The position numbers were made by a program, and so were the translations under genes. From Pseudoruegeria sp. HB172150 (lineage in GTDB: Bacteria; Pseudomonadota; Alphaproteobacteria; Rhodobacterales; Rhodobacteraceae), in the NCBI RefSeq assembly GCF_013184805.1, contig NZ_JAATNG010000005.1, positions 124,001 to 188,000 on the forward strand: 64,000 nucleotides of DNA, given 5' to 3'. Positions 54,388 through 63,349 of this stretch are shown in pieces. The notes below the pieces were generated by a model. It was not told the origin of the DNA, did no database searches, and saw only the letters and a list, made by a program, of their open reading frames with translations. Numbering within the stretch: the first letter of the stretch is position 1; each line of letters starts with the position of its first letter.

Positions 54388-55193
54388 CGGTGGCGCCGCA
54401 GGAAAAACATATCGTCTTTCATCTCGGTCCAAGGAAGACCGGAACGACGACAATCCAGGCGATGCTGGAGCAGAATGAAGAGATTCTGGCGCCAGACATC
54501 GCCGTCTTTCCACGCCACCGGCTGACCTATCGCTGGCGTCTGCGGGCCTCGCATTTCAAGGACGGCCGCACGACGCCGCGCGATCCTTCCGTGCGACGTG
54601 CGGCGACACGGGTGGCCCGGCGCATTGCGAGCCTGTCCGCCCGCACAGTGATTATCTCGGACGAGAACCTTGCCGGTTCCGCAGTGGCCAGGCCGCAAGG
54701 CGAGACCATGATGGATTGGATCCGGGGCACGATCGAGTTGATCGAGGATGTCTTTGCAGGCTTCCGCCTTAGCTATGTTCTCTACTACCGTGACGAGGAC
54801 CGATGGTTTCGCAGTTGCTACAATCAGGACGTCAAGAACAAGGCCTGTCCCCTGACCTATGACGACTGGCGCGGCCGCTATCCCGCCGAGATCGGTCTGG
54901 AAGCGGCGGCACGCGAATTGGCTGCACGCTTCGACGGCCGCGTCACGGTTGTCCGGATGGAGGACGAGGCGCGCGCCGGCCGGTTGGGAACCGCCGTTCT
55001 GGAAGTGGCAGGTGTCGAACGCGAAACCCTGCAACGGATCGTCTTTCCAGCGCCACAGAATGAAAGTCTGGGACCGTCGCTGCTGGAATTCGTCCGGCAA
55101 CTCAACGGCCTGCCGATGAAGCAGTCACACCGGCAGCGGATCGTCGATCTAGCGAGGGCCCATTCCGACCAATTCGACGGCAGGAGGACCTGA
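54384..55193 (+). CDS. Sulfotransferase-like P-loop protein, GTG start
   Basis: This 269-residue protein has an N-terminal PAPS-type P-loop (HLGPRKTGTTTIQ, about residues 13-25) and a later SYVLYYRDEDRWFRSCYNQ segment like the 3'-phosphate loop (RDPxxRxxS-type) of sulfotransferases. The GTG start overlaps the lipoprotein stop (GTGA). Similar proteins in Roseobacters are often near polysaccharide genes. The acceptor is unknown. Followed by about 100 bp before sdhB. Confidence 0.75.
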   Translation: MTVAPQEKHIVFHLGPRKTGTTTIQAMLEQNEEILAPDIAVFPRHRLTYRWRLRASHFKDGRTTPRDPSVRRAATRVARRIASLSARTVIISDENLAGSAVARPQGETMMDWIRGTIELIEDVFAGFRLSYVLYYRDEDRWFRSCYNQDVKNKACPLTYDDWRGRYPAEIGLEAAARELAARFDGRVTVVRMEDEARAGRLGTAVLEVAGVERETLQRIVFPAPQNESLGPSLLEFVRQLNGLPMKQSHRQRIVDLARAHSDQFDGRRT

Positions 55194-55292
55194 CGATGCC
55201 AACAATCCCGCCGACGCCATTCCAGGTGTTAAAAGCCACCAGCCGTACGCGCCCGTCCCGGCGCCGCCTCAGCCAAGGGCAAGGAGACTGAC

Positions 55293-56075
55293 ATGGTCCA
55301 ACTCACGCTTCCGAAAAACTCCCGCATCCGGACGGGCAATACCTGGCCGAAGCCCGAGAGCGCGACCAACATCCGCGAGTTCAAGATCTATCGCTGGAAC
55401 CCCGATGACGGAGAGAACCCGCGCGTCGACACCTATTTCGTCGACATGGACACATGCGGGCCGATGGTTCTGGACGCGCTGATCAAGATCAAGAACGAGA
55501 TCGACCCGACGCTGACCTTCCGCCGATCCTGCCGCGAGGGGATCTGCGGATCCTGCGCGATGAACATCGACGGGATCAACACGCTGGCCTGCATCTACGG
55601 CATGGACGAGATCAGCACGCCGGTGGTCAAGATCTACCCGCTGCCGCACATGTCGGTGGTCAAGGACCTGATCCCGGACCTGACGCATTTCTACGCCCAG
55701 CATGCCAGCATCATGCCGTGGCTGGAGACCAAGACGAACCGGCCGCAGAAGGAGTGGCGCCAGTCCATCGAGGACCGCAAGAAGCTGGATGGCCTTTACG
55801 AATGCGTGATGTGCGCGTCCTGCTCCACCGCCTGCCCGAGCTACTGGTGGAACTCGGACCGCTACCTTGGCCCCGCCGCGCTGCTGCACGCGTATCGCTG
55901 GATCATCGACAGCCGCGACGAGGCCACGGGCGAGCGGCTGGACGATCTGGAAGATCCGTTCAAGCTGTATCGCTGCCACACGATCATGAACTGCGCCAAG
56001 ACCTGCCCCAAGGGGCTGAACCCGGCGAAGGCGATTGCAGAGATCAAGCGGATGCTGGTGAACCGGGTGGTCTGA
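55293..56075 (+). CDS. sdhB: Succinate dehydrogenase iron-sulfur subunit
   Basis: This 260-residue protein has the 2Fe-2S ligands in [18 protein letters not shown] and CIYG, the first 4Fe-4S motif [16 protein letters not shown] and the last cluster motif [17 protein letters not shown]. All cysteines expected are present. It passes electrons from SdhA to the membrane subunits. It has an AAGGAGA ribosome site. It is separated from sdhA by 2.0 kb that hold three unrelated genes. Confidence 0.97.
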   Translation: MVQLTLPKNSRIRTGNTWPKPESATNIREFKIYRWNPDDGENPRVDTYFVDMDTCGPMVLDALIKIKNEIDPTLTFRRSCREGICGSCAMNIDGINTLACIYGMDEISTPVVKIYPLPHMSVVKDLIPDLTHFYAQHASIMPWLETKTNRPQKEWRQSIEDRKKLDGLYECVMCASCSTACPSYWWNSDRYLGPAALLHAYRWIIDSRDEATGERLDDLEDPFKLYRCHTIMNCAKTCPKGLNPAKAIAEIKRMLVNRVV

Positions 56076-56082
56076 GCCCGGT

Positions 56083-56274
56083 TTGATCCTCTTCCTTTTT
56101 CTTGCCATCGGCACTTTCGCCTATCTCTGGTGGAAGTGGCACCACACGACGCTTACCCGGGAATGCCGCTGGCGGCAGGACCGGACGGCGGGTGACTGGT
56201 ATTGCGTGCATTGCGGCGGGCGCACCGTGACCGACGGCGGAAAACCGCCGAAAATCTGCGTTCGCGGCGCCTGA
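56083..56274 (+). CDS. Small membrane protein with CxxC motif, TTG start
   Basis: This 63-residue frame starts with TTG at 56083, seven bases after the sdhB stop. It has one N-terminal hydrophobic segment (LFLFLAIGTFAYLWWKW) and a CVHC pair near the C-terminus with another Cys in between, recalling a small zinc or redox motif. No family is recognised. Being directly after sdhB, it may be cotranscribed; the start is less certain because TTG is rare and the ribosome site weak. Confidence 0.5.
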   Translation: MILFLFLAIGTFAYLWWKWHHTTLTRECRWRQDRTAGDWYCVHCGGRTVTDGGKPPKICVRGA

Positions 56275-56401
56275 CAGAAGACAATTTCCGGTGGATCCAG
56301 CTATTGGTCTGGTATCCCTTACTTGGCGTAAGGCCGACGGATCGGCTACGCCATTACGTATTAAAAAATATGTGGAATTTGAGATGTTTGAGCCAAGACA
56401 T

Positions 56402-56662
56402 ATGACCCGACATTTTTCGCGCGGGCGTCCCGTGCACGTGAATCACGGCTACGACGAAGAGGCGCTTCGCCTCAAGTGGGGCGCGATCTACGCCCTGTGC
56501 CAGCCTTCGGAACTCGACGCAGAGGAACATCGGCTGGATCGGGAGCTACAGGCGCTGGCAGAGCAGGACGACCTGGGCAGCTATGCCCATCGCCTGAACT
56601 CCCTGCGGCAGTCGCTTTTGCGGCAGCGGCGCGACACGATGCGGCGCAACCGCGGGCTGTGA
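56402..56662 (+). CDS. Hypothetical small protein
   Basis: The frame ends at 56662. Starts are possible at GTG 56291 and ATG 56384 or 56402. The sequence 56330-56400 is AT-rich, more like a promoter than coding sequence, so the ATG at 56402 (86 residues) was preferred. The protein is charged and helical (LDAEEHRLDRELQALAEQDD), with no membrane segment and no recognised family. It precedes the DUF1989 gene by 72 bp. Confidence 0.5.
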   Translation: MTRHFSRGRPVHVNHGYDEEALRLKWGAIYALCQPSELDAEEHRLDRELQALAEQDDLGSYAHRLNSLRQSLLRQRRDTMRRNRGL

Positions 56663-56734
56663 GCCCCGCTGGACCTTCGGAGAGACCTCCTGTTTGATCG
56701 TCCCGACCCCGGGACGTGACGACAGGAGACGACT

Positions 56735-57577
56735 ATGACCAATGCCCCCGCGGATGCAGCCGCGCGCCGCGCCGTTGCGCCTGTGATCGTTTATCCCGAC
56801 GACTCGCTTATTCCGGCCGATCTTGCGTCCTATGGCCGGGCACGGGCCACGGCGCGGAAGGTGGAGGAGGTCATGATTGCCCCGCGCGACGGTGGGTGCT
56901 TTCGGGTGCGCGCGGGGCAATTCTTTCGCATCAGCTCGGTCGAGGGACCGCAGGTCGGGGACCTGAACCTCTGGGCCGCGGATGATCTGGGCGAGCGGTT
57001 CTTTTCCGGCAAGACGCGGGCGCTGCACGGCACGCATGTGTCGACGGGCGACCGGCTGTGGTCCTGTTTGCCGTACCTGCGGCCGATGGCGACCGTGGTG
57101 GCGGATACGCTGGACTGGTACGGCGCGGATGCTTTCGGCGGGCGCGTCCATGACGTGATCGGCACGCGCTGCGATCCCTATACGCACCGGCTGCTGGACG
57201 GGGGCGAGTATCATCATTGCTGCCATTCGAACCTGTCGCGGGCTTTGGCGGCGGCGACGGGGCTACCGGTGCGGGAGGCGGAGCTGCATGTTCATGACGT
57301 GCTGAACGTCTTCATGTGCACCGGGTTCACGCGGGACACGGGGCAGTATTTCATGAAGGCGAGCCCGGTGCGGCCGGGGGATTACATCGAGTTCTTCGCC
57401 GAGATCGACCTGCTGGGGGCGCTGTCGGCCTGCCCGGGCGGCGACTGTTCCGCGACGCATTCCAGCGATGCGGCGGCGTGCTATCCGCTGAAGGTGGAGG
57501 TGTTCGCGCCGGAGGAACCGCCGGAAGGCTGGGCGCCGCCACAGGTCAACGGGTATTCGCGGGGGCATGGGGTTTAG
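56735..57577 (+). CDS. DUF1989 (urea carboxylase-associated) family protein
   Basis: This 280-residue protein matches DUF1989, with ARKVEEVMIAPRDGGCFRVRAGQFFRI (split near residue 50), VGDLNLWAADDLGERFFSG and HCCHSNLSRAL. Two proteins of this family form carboxyguanidine deiminase in guanidine degradation next to urea carboxylase-type enzymes. No carboxylase or second DUF1989 gene is near here, so that function cannot be assumed. Conserved Cys and His residues (CHSN, ECxxTHSS-type CSATHSSDAAACYP) probably bind metal. It is convergent with the LOV-kinase gene, fifteen bases apart. Confidence 0.85.
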   Translation: MTNAPADAAARRAVAPVIVYPDDSLIPADLASYGRARATARKVEEVMIAPRDGGCFRVRAGQFFRISSVEGPQVGDLNLWAADDLGERFFSGKTRALHGTHVSTGDRLWSCLPYLRPMATVVADTLDWYGADAFGGRVHDVIGTRCDPYTHRLLDGGEYHHCCHSNLSRALAAATGLPVREAELHVHDVLNVFMCTGFTRDTGQYFMKASPVRPGDYIEFFAEIDLLGALSACPGGDCSATHSSDAAACYPLKVEVFAPEEPPEGWAPPQVNGYSRGHGV

Positions 57578-57592
57578 GCCGCGGTCGCGTGG

Positions 57593-58711
57593 CTAGTGGT
57601 CGTGGCGGTCGGGCGTGGCGCCGGCCGGGTCGAAATCCAGCGTGATGATCGTGCCGCGCTTCGGTCTGGTGACTTCCAGCGTCGCGTCGAGCGACTGGGT
57701 CAGCGCCGCGACGATGCTGCCGCCGACGCCGGGTTTCTTGCCGTGGCCGGTGGTGTCGAGCGTGCCCTTGTCCGATTTCGCGCGGTCGTGCTGGCGCTCG
57801 ATGCTGAGAGCGCCGAAGGGCCAGTCGCTGCCTTCGGGCATGCCGATGCCGTCATCCTCGATCGACAGGCGGATGGTGCCGTCGCTGAGACGGAAGAAGC
57901 GGACCTCGACGAAGCCGCTGTCGCGGTCTTCGAAGGCGTGTTCGAGCGCGTTGGTGAGGAATTCCGAAAGCAGAAGGCCGAGCCGCGCCGCGTTGTCGAG
58001 GGGCAGGGCGATGTCGTCGCATTCCACGTTCACGCGGATCGCGCCGCGCGCCTGCAGACCCGAGACGACCGAGGCGATGCGGCTGAGATAGGCGCCGGCG
58101 GCGATGGATTTCCTGCCGTTGCCGTTTCCTTTCGTCTGCAGGAGTTCCTCGTAGAGCAGGGCCAGCGCCTCGATCCGGCGGCTGACGGCCTTGAGGGAGT
58201 CCGGCGTGACCTCGCGCCGGGCCTGGATGCGGATCATGCTGACGATCATCGACAGGTGGTTCTTCACCCGGTGCTGAAGCTCGCGCAGGAGGGCGAGGCT
58301 ATCATCCTCAGGGTCGTCCTGGCTGACGCTTCCGTTCAGGTCGCGCTGCAGACCGAAATAGGCGCAAAGCTCGCCGTCGGCGTCGTGGATCGGCGCGATC
58401 AGGAGCTGGTTGCGGAACGGCGTGCCGTCGGCCCGGTGATTGACGAGGGTGACCTGGAATTCCTTCTCCGAGCGCAGGCCGCTCCTAATCTTTTCTATAT
58501 CCTGCGGATCGGTGTCAGGCCCCTGCAGGAACCGACAATTGCGACCCAGGGCGAAGTCCCGGCTGTAGAGCGTTGTGGACTGGAACGCGTCGTTCACATA
58601 GGTGATCGGATTGTCGTCCAGTCGCGGGTCGGTGATGATGATCGAGAACGGCGAATGGCGGATCGCCGTCTGCAGCATTGTTTCCCCGCCCAGTTCCCCT
58701 GGAATCGCCAT
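57593..58711 (-). CDS. LOV-domain sensor histidine kinase (HisKA_2/HWE type), blue-light sensor
   Basis: This 372-residue protein has an N-terminal LOV/PAS domain (about 12-125) with the flavin-adduct motif GRNCRFLQG (Cys59) and Gln122 in YFGLQRD, the flavin-contact glutamine. Next is a HisKA_2 segment with phospho-acceptor His147 in LLRELQHRVKNHLSMI. The ATPase domain has SEFLTNALEHAF, EDDGIGMPEG and a G2 loop in KKPGVGGSIVAAL. It should autophosphorylate in response to blue light. No response regulator gene is next to it, so the partner is elsewhere. It is cytoplasmic. A Crp/Fnr-type regulator lies 113 bp upstream on the same strand. Confidence 0.93.
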   Translation of the reverse strand: MAIPGELGGETMLQTAIRHSPFSIIITDPRLDDNPITYVNDAFQSTTLYSRDFALGRNCRFLQGPDTDPQDIEKIRSGLRSEKEFQVTLVNHRADGTPFRNQLLIAPIHDADGELCAYFGLQRDLNGSVSQDDPEDDSLALLRELQHRVKNHLSMIVSMIRIQARREVTPDSLKAVSRRIEALALLYEELLQTKGNGNGRKSIAAGAYLSRIASVVSGLQARGAIRVNVECDDIALPLDNAARLGLLLSEFLTNALEHAFEDRDSGFVEVRFFRLSDGTIRLSIEDDGIGMPEGSDWPFGALSIERQHDRAKSDKGTLDTTGHGKKPGVGGSIVAALTQSLDATLEVTRPKRGTIITLDFDPAGATPDRHDH

Positions 58712-58824
58712 TTACCTTCACCGTCCCATGCTGCCGGCACGCCATGGGCGACACGCCTTTCGGGATACTAGTTAAGGACCTGGCGGATGCTTGTCGGTAC
58801 GGTTCCGTACGCAAGCACGGCAAA

Positions 58825-59538
58825 TCAGGTATCTTCAACGCGATCGGGCAAGAGCGAGGCATATGCCTCGCGAACAAGCTGGTAGCATTCGCAGCTTGTC
58901 TTTTGCAGACCGCTGCGGTTGCGGATTCTGACCCGGCCGCGCGCGTACTGGATCAGCCCCTGTGCCTGCATTTCCGACGCGGCTTCGGAAACGGTGGCGC
59001 GGCGCACGCCCAGCATTTCCGCCAGAAAGTCCTGTGTCAGCCGCATCGAGTCCGACCCGTTGCGGTCGGCCATGGTCAGCAGCCAGCGCGCCAGCCGCTG
59101 CTTGGCCAGATGCGCCCCGTTGCATGCGCCGGAGACCATGATCTGGTAGAAGACGGCCTGAACCGTCGAGAGCAAAGAGTTTTCGAAGTCCGGCAGTTCC
59201 TGTTTCAGCCGCAGGAATGCCTCGGCCGGCATCTCCAGGGCCCCGCCGCCGAGTTGCACCTCGTTTGTGTTCAACTGCTGCGAATGGCCGAGGATCAGCC
59301 CGATCCCAGTACAGGCCTCGCGCCCGATATTCGCCATTTCGATGCTGCTGCCGTCCTTGTAGGTGGCGACTGTCGAGATGACAGCGGTTTCTGGGAAATG
59401 GACCGAGGCGGTGTGCTCGCCGACGCGGTCGAGGATCGTGCGTGCTTCAAGGTCCACCCGCTCGCATTCCTGCAGAACAGCTTCGCGGCTCTCTTTCGAA
59501 AGGGATCGTAAAACAAGGTTGTTGGTCGCCTGTGCCAT
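58825..59538 (-). CDS. Crp/Fnr-family transcriptional regulator
   Basis: This 237-residue protein has a cyclic-nucleotide-binding-like fold (about 10-130) and a C-terminal winged helix with MRLTQDFLAEMLGVRRATVSE (split near residue 175) and ASEMQAQGLIQYARG. The cysteines needed for an FNR iron-sulfur cluster are not in the expected N-terminal positions, and the cAMP-contact arginine of CRP is not obvious. It may be one of the ligand-poor Crp-like regulators common in alphaproteobacteria. It lies upstream of the LOV kinase on the same strand. Confidence 0.86.
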   Translation of the reverse strand: MAQATNNLVLRSLSKESREAVLQECERVDLEARTILDRVGEHTASVHFPETAVISTVATYKDGSSIEMANIGREACTGIGLILGHSQQLNTNEVQLGGGALEMPAEAFLRLKQELPDFENSLLSTVQAVFYQIMVSGACNGAHLAKQRLARWLLTMADRNGSDSMRLTQDFLAEMLGVRRATVSEAASEMQAQGLIQYARGRVRIRNRSGLQKTSCECYQLVREAYASLLPDRVEDT

Positions 59539-59742
59539 ATGGATGTAACGCAGCTGCCGCCGCCTTTGTTCACGGCAGGCGTTGGTGATAGCGGGTCAGC
59601 CGGCTGCATGCGGGTGCGAAGAGGACGATTTATGCCCGGTCCATAGCCGGGGTCCCGGTTTAACACGGGCGGAGAGGGCTGATCGCAAAACGGCAGGTTT
59701 TACTCTTTTTTCAGCCGGTTAACCAATGGGCATGGCGTGGTC

Positions 59743-60447
59743 CTAGGCGAATGCCGCCTGCAGCGCGACCTCGACCATGTCGCCGAAGGATTTCTCGCGA
59801 TCGTCGGACGGCAGGTCTTCGCCGGTCAGCAGGTGGTCCGAGATCGTCAGCACCGACAGTGCGCGGGCGCCGTAGCGGGCCGCAAGGGTGTAGAGTTCCG
59901 CCGTTTCCATCTCCACCGCCAGCACGCCGTGGCGAACCAGCGCCTCGTTCAGGTCGGGGCGCTCGTCATAGAAGACGTCGGAGCTGTAGATGCCGCCCAC
60001 GTGATGCGGCATGCCCCGGGCCTCTGCCGCAGCGACGGCAGCGCGCAGCAAACCGAAATCGGCGGAGGGGGCGAAGTTCAACTCGCGGAAGAAGCCCAGC
60101 GAGGGCGTCGACAGGCTGGTCGCCGTCATCGCGAACACCAGATCGCGCATCGCCACCGATTCCTGCATCGCTCCGGCGGAGCCGATCCGGATGATGGTTT
60201 TCGCGCCGTAATCGCGAATGAGTTCGTTCACGTAAATCGAGAGCGAGGGCATGCCCATGCCGGAGCCGTGGACCGTAACCGGCTGACCCATCCAGGTGCC
60301 GGTGTACCCCAGCATCCCGCGCACTTCGTTGACGCAGCGTGGTGCGTCAAGAAACGTGTTGGCCGCCCATTCGGCACGCCGGGGATCGCCCGGCAGAAGG
60401 ACGGTTTCCGCGATGTCGCCGGGTTCGGCGCCGATATGGATGGTCAT
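59743..60447 (-). CDS. deoD: Purine-nucleoside phosphorylase (DeoD type)
   Basis: This 234-residue protein begins [26 protein letters not shown], broken here at conserved Gly/Asp residues, and has the [17 protein letters not shown] and [10 protein letters not shown] segments and the [16 protein letters not shown] segment with the catalytic Glu. Length equals the hexameric DeoD norm. It splits purine nucleosides with phosphate. The ATG at 60447 has GGGAG upstream. It is divergent from the excalibur-domain gene with 77 bp between. Confidence 0.95.
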   Translation of the reverse strand: MTIHIGAEPGDIAETVLLPGDPRRAEWAANTFLDAPRCVNEVRGMLGYTGTWMGQPVTVHGSGMGMPSLSIYVNELIRDYGAKTIIRIGSAGAMQESVAMRDLVFAMTATSLSTPSLGFFRELNFAPSADFGLLRAAVAAAEARGMPHHVGGIYSSDVFYDERPDLNEALVRHGVLAVEMETAELYTLAARYGARALSVLTISDHLLTGEDLPSDDREKSFGDMVEVALQAAFA

Positions 60448-60524
60448 GGAGGACTCCCTTTTCTGCCTGGCGAACTTAACGGAGCCGCCCAGAGGACGCC
60501 ATATTCCGCGGCTAGTCCGATCCC

Positions 60525-60938
60525 ATGGAAATGACCCGTAAGGATCGCCGCCGCGCTCGCCGCGAGGCGCAAGCATTGGAACTGCGCCGCCGTGCGCTGT
60601 CGCCGGTGCGGATAGCCTTCAAGCTCGCTTCGGTTCCGGTTGTGGCGGCTTGCGTCACGGTGTCGGTCTATGTCCGGACCTCCGATTATCCGCCGGGCGA
60701 CGCGATGCGGCACCTTGTTGCGATGTCCGGCTGCCGGGGTGCGGCCGCTGTGGCGCTGGCGCCAGCGATGCGGGGTCACATCGGCTATCACCTGCGAAAC
60801 GACCCGGATGGCGACGGCATCGCCTGCGGTCCGGCGCGGCGTGGCGAGGCGGCCGTGGCGGCGAACCCGCCGGGTCAGGAAATGCCGGTGTCGGACGCGC
60901 CGCGAATGGTCGGCGGCGCGAAGTTCCTTCGCCACTGA
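60525..60938 (+). CDS. Membrane-anchored excalibur-domain protein
   Basis: This 137-residue protein has a basic N-terminus, one hydrophobic segment (about 30-50) and then an extracytoplasmic part with the excalibur calcium-binding motif [10 protein letters not shown], plus Cys in SGCRGAA that could pair with it. Excalibur domains occur in nuclease-like and secreted proteins; no nuclease domain is present here. Function unknown. It is divergent from deoD. Confidence 0.8.
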   Translation: MEMTRKDRRRARREAQALELRRRALSPVRIAFKLASVPVVAACVTVSVYVRTSDYPPGDAMRHLVAMSGCRGAAAVALAPAMRGHIGYHLRNDPDGDGIACGPARRGEAAVAANPPGQEMPVSDAPRMVGGAKFLRH

Positions 60939-61115
60939 GAACCTGATTTTGTTGGGTTTCGACAAGCCTCGGGCGAGAGTTGTCGCTTTCTTGCAACTTG
61001 CCGCTGCGTCATAAACTCTATACTCGCTCATGATTTGATGGTGCGAAGTTAACTGGTATCCTATCGCTCAGGTGGCCGGACCCGGCTGCGTGGCGGATGC
61101 ACAAAGGCGGTCGGA

Positions 61116-62054
61116 ATGACAAAGAAGAAATTAGTTGGCCTAGGATCGGTCGGCGTAGCGTCCATTGGTTTTACGGTAGTTTCCCTGGGGCTCGGCCAGG
61201 CGAGCCCTCTGGAAGAAGCGAACCAGGGACTGGTGATGGCCGGGCAATCCTCGGCCCGTTTGGTTTTCGGAAATATTCCACGTGATGTGACGACCGGGAT
61301 GGCCGGCGTCTCGAGAGATGCGGTGGCTTTCCGCTACTCGGGCAGCGGCATGTCGGGTGGCATCGGCGTTACCGTCTGGGGTGCGATCTCTGGCATGCGG
61401 GTGCATGAGGATTTCGACGGCGGCGGCAAGGAAACGGCCTTTGGGGTCGGTTATGACTTTGGCGATGTCGAGGTCGGCGTGGTCAAGAGCTTCTCGGACC
61501 ACTTCTATTACACGCCCTCCGGCACGGTTTCGACCGAGAGCGACCAGTGGGGCGCCTATGTCGGCTGGGACTTCGGTGCCGACTGGCATGTCGACGGCCT
61601 GCTGCTGTTCGGCGATACCGAAGCCGTTTCGGGCAACGTCGCGGAAGGCGACCGCTTTGCCGCCGTGGCCAGCGTCAGCAAGACCCTGATCTACAGCGGG
61701 TTCGAGATCGAACCGTTCGCGTCCTTCGCGCATGTGTCCGAGGAATACTCGGCCGGCAGCTTTGGCGGCACAACCGTCGGGGCGCATACGATCAGTTCCT
61801 ACACCGCGGCACTCGGGTCGAAGGCAACCTATATCGGCGAAGGCATCGTGCATCCTTACGTGAGCCTCGCCGCGGAGTTCACCGGCTATGACGACGGTCT
61901 TGGCAGCAGCGGGGATCATTTCTCGCCGCGGTTCGGGGCGGGATTCGAGATCGACGGCTCGATGGCGGACGTTCACGCCGGATATTCCGCCGGCTCGATG
62001 ATCGACGGTACCTGGGACGAGTCGGTCGGGGTCAGCCTGAGCCTGGATTTCTGA
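61116..62054 (+). CDS. Outer-membrane beta-barrel protein, autotransporter-barrel-like
   Basis: This 312-residue protein has a signal peptide (KKKLVGLGSVGVASIGFTVV and on, cleavage near GQA) and a Gly-rich pattern of alternating hydrophobic strands ending in LSLDF, typical of an outer-membrane barrel of about twelve strands. A short region before the barrel (about 30-75) could be a plug. It resembles the barrel part of autotransporters without a long passenger. Function unknown. A strong terminator follows 41 bp after its stop. Confidence 0.78.
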   Translation: MTKKKLVGLGSVGVASIGFTVVSLGLGQASPLEEANQGLVMAGQSSARLVFGNIPRDVTTGMAGVSRDAVAFRYSGSGMSGGIGVTVWGAISGMRVHEDFDGGGKETAFGVGYDFGDVEVGVVKSFSDHFYYTPSGTVSTESDQWGAYVGWDFGADWHVDGLLLFGDTEAVSGNVAEGDRFAAVASVSKTLIYSGFEIEPFASFAHVSEEYSAGSFGGTTVGAHTISSYTAALGSKATYIGEGIVHPYVSLAAEFTGYDDGLGSSGDHFSPRFGAGFEIDGSMADVHAGYSAGSMIDGTWDESVGVSLSLDF

Positions 62055-62095
62055 GCTGGCCGCGGTTGATCGGCCGCAGTTTTTGAGCATTGACG

Positions 62096-62122
62096 GGCGC
62101 GCCGGATGGTTTCCGGCGCGCC
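62096..62122 (+). terminator. Strong terminator after the beta-barrel gene
   Basis: A perfect 11-bp inverted repeat GGCGCGCCGGA (62096-62106) and TCCGGCGCGCC (62112-62122) has a TGGTT loop and is followed by TTGCTTTT. A weaker hairpin GGCCG/CGGCC followed by TTTTT lies just before it, at about 62059-62084. Confidence 0.85.
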
Positions 62123-62206
62123 TTGCTTTTCAGGGGTGCGGCAGGGGCTACGCGATGCGGGCTCCTTCAGAGCAACCAGCGTTAGCTCAAGCCATTAGCG
62201 GCTGAC

Positions 62207-62545
62207 TCAGGTAAAGCGGACCAGCAGGACGATCGCGGTGATCGCGCAGAGGATGCCGAGCGCTTCGCGCAGTCCGATCGTCTCGCCGAAAAACACCGCG
62301 CCGATGGCGCAGAGGGCGAGCAGACTGAACATCGTGTAGGCGACGCCGGCCTGGGCCAGCGAGATGTGCCGCATGGCGAGGAACCACGCGATGGCCGAGA
62401 CGGCGTAAAGGACGGTACCGGCGGCGACATGGGGGGAGGGGAGGCCGTGGCCCTTTTCGGCGGCGAGCTTGAGGATGGTGTCGCCGAGGATGACGATCAG
62501 GGCACAGGCCAGGGCGAACAGATAGCCGGCTGAATTCTGCAACAT
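62207..62545 (-). CDS. Small four-helix transporter (SMR/EamA-like)
   Basis: This 112-residue protein has four hydrophobic helices (AGYLFALACALIVILGDTIL, TVLYAVSAIAWFLAM, VAYTMFSLLALCAIGAVFF and EALGILCAITAIVLLVRF) and resembles small multidrug-resistance or half-EamA transporters. The Glu in FFGETIGLREALG is placed in the last loop as in the SMR/EamA group, not in helix one as in EmrE, so the function is probably not classic drug efflux. The ATG at 62545 has AAAGG upstream. No partner half-transporter is adjacent. Confidence 0.75.
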   Translation of the reverse strand: MLQNSAGYLFALACALIVILGDTILKLAAEKGHGLPSPHVAAGTVLYAVSAIAWFLAMRHISLAQAGVAYTMFSLLALCAIGAVFFGETIGLREALGILCAITAIVLLVRFT

Positions 62546-62763
62546 GGGGGGCACCTTTCAGGAAATGCACAGGTCTTGGAAATCAGTTTCGAATAATTCC
62601 GTAAGGATACCAGAAAACACCCGAAAAGACAACGGAATCGGGATGTTAGGCGACCGCTTGCCTTCGGTGCGGGCAGGCTTGGACAAGTGGTTTGACGCGC
62701 TAGGTTTTCTGGAAAGGGAGCGGAAGTGGCACCGTTCCCGGAAAGGCCGATAAGGAGCGAAAG

Positions 62764-63036
62764 ATGGAAGAGTTTCTGGGGGCCCTCGGGACGCTGGCGG
62801 TGATCCTGATGGCGGTTGTGGGGTTGCTGGCAGGATGGATTGCCGGCCTGATCGCGGGCAGAAACATGTTGCTTTACATGGTGCTGGGGGTCGTCGGCGC
62901 CTTTGTGCTGCCGTTCCTGCTGGCGCTGGCAGGGCTGGGGGCGCTGGCCGCCTACGGGGTGGTGATGATCCTGATCGTGGCGGCGATAGGGGCCGTGTTC
63001 GTGCTGCTGGTGGGCAAGCTGCTGTTCGACCGGTAG
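62764..63036 (+). CDS. Small hydrophobic membrane protein, GlsB/YeaQ/YmgE-like
   Basis: This 90-residue protein has three hydrophobic segments and Gly-rich turns (LLAGWIAGLIAGRNMLLYMVLGVVG), the pattern of the GlsB/YeaQ/YmgE stress-linked membrane family. It is cytoplasmic-membrane localised and its function is unknown. An AAGGAGCGAAAG ribosome region precedes the ATG. It is convergent with the DUF1344-like gene. Confidence 0.75.
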   Translation: MEEFLGALGTLAVILMAVVGLLAGWIAGLIAGRNMLLYMVLGVVGAFVLPFLLALAGLGALAAYGVVMILIVAAIGAVFVLLVGKLLFDR

Positions 63037-63041
63037 CAGGC

Positions 63042-63061
63042 GGGCGGGAGCGGTCCCGCCC
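63042..63061. terminator. Bidirectional terminator hairpin
   Basis: GGGCGGGA (63042-63049) and TCCCGCCC (63054-63061) form a perfect 8-bp stem with a GCGG loop between two convergent genes. There is no T-run on either side. Confidence 0.6.
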
Positions 63062-63076
63062 GGCCGCAACTTCGGA

Positions 63077-63349
63077 TCAGCCGCCGGTGCCGGGGCGTGC
63101 CTCGGTCCGCAGCACGGTGAGGATCTTGCCCCAGCCGTTGTCGGAGTTCGTGACATAGGTGATCGCCACCGCGTCGCCGGGCTGGATGCTGGCGGGCATG
63201 GTGACGCTGGCGGGCAGGTACCAGACGGTGTTGTCGGTGAAGGTCAGCTGGTTGGTGGCCGCGTCATAGGCGGCGACGGTTCCGGTGGTCTGGTCCGCGA
63301 ACGCGGGACCGGCGAGCACCAGCAGGGACGCGGCGAGAATTGCGCGCAT
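63077..63349 (-). CDS. Small secreted DUF1344-like protein
   Basis: This 90-residue protein has a signal peptide (MRAILAASLLVLAGPAFA) and a short beta-rich mature part (DQTTGTVAAYDAATNQLTF, then NTVWYLPASVTMPASIQPGD), resembling DUF1344 proteins, which are small periplasmic beta-barrel-type domains. The function is unknown. The ATG at 63349 was chosen because the signal peptide begins there. Confidence 0.75.
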   Translation of the reverse strand: MRAILAASLLVLAGPAFADQTTGTVAAYDAATNQLTFTDNTVWYLPASVTMPASIQPGDAVAITYVTNSDNGWGKILTVLRTEARPGTGG

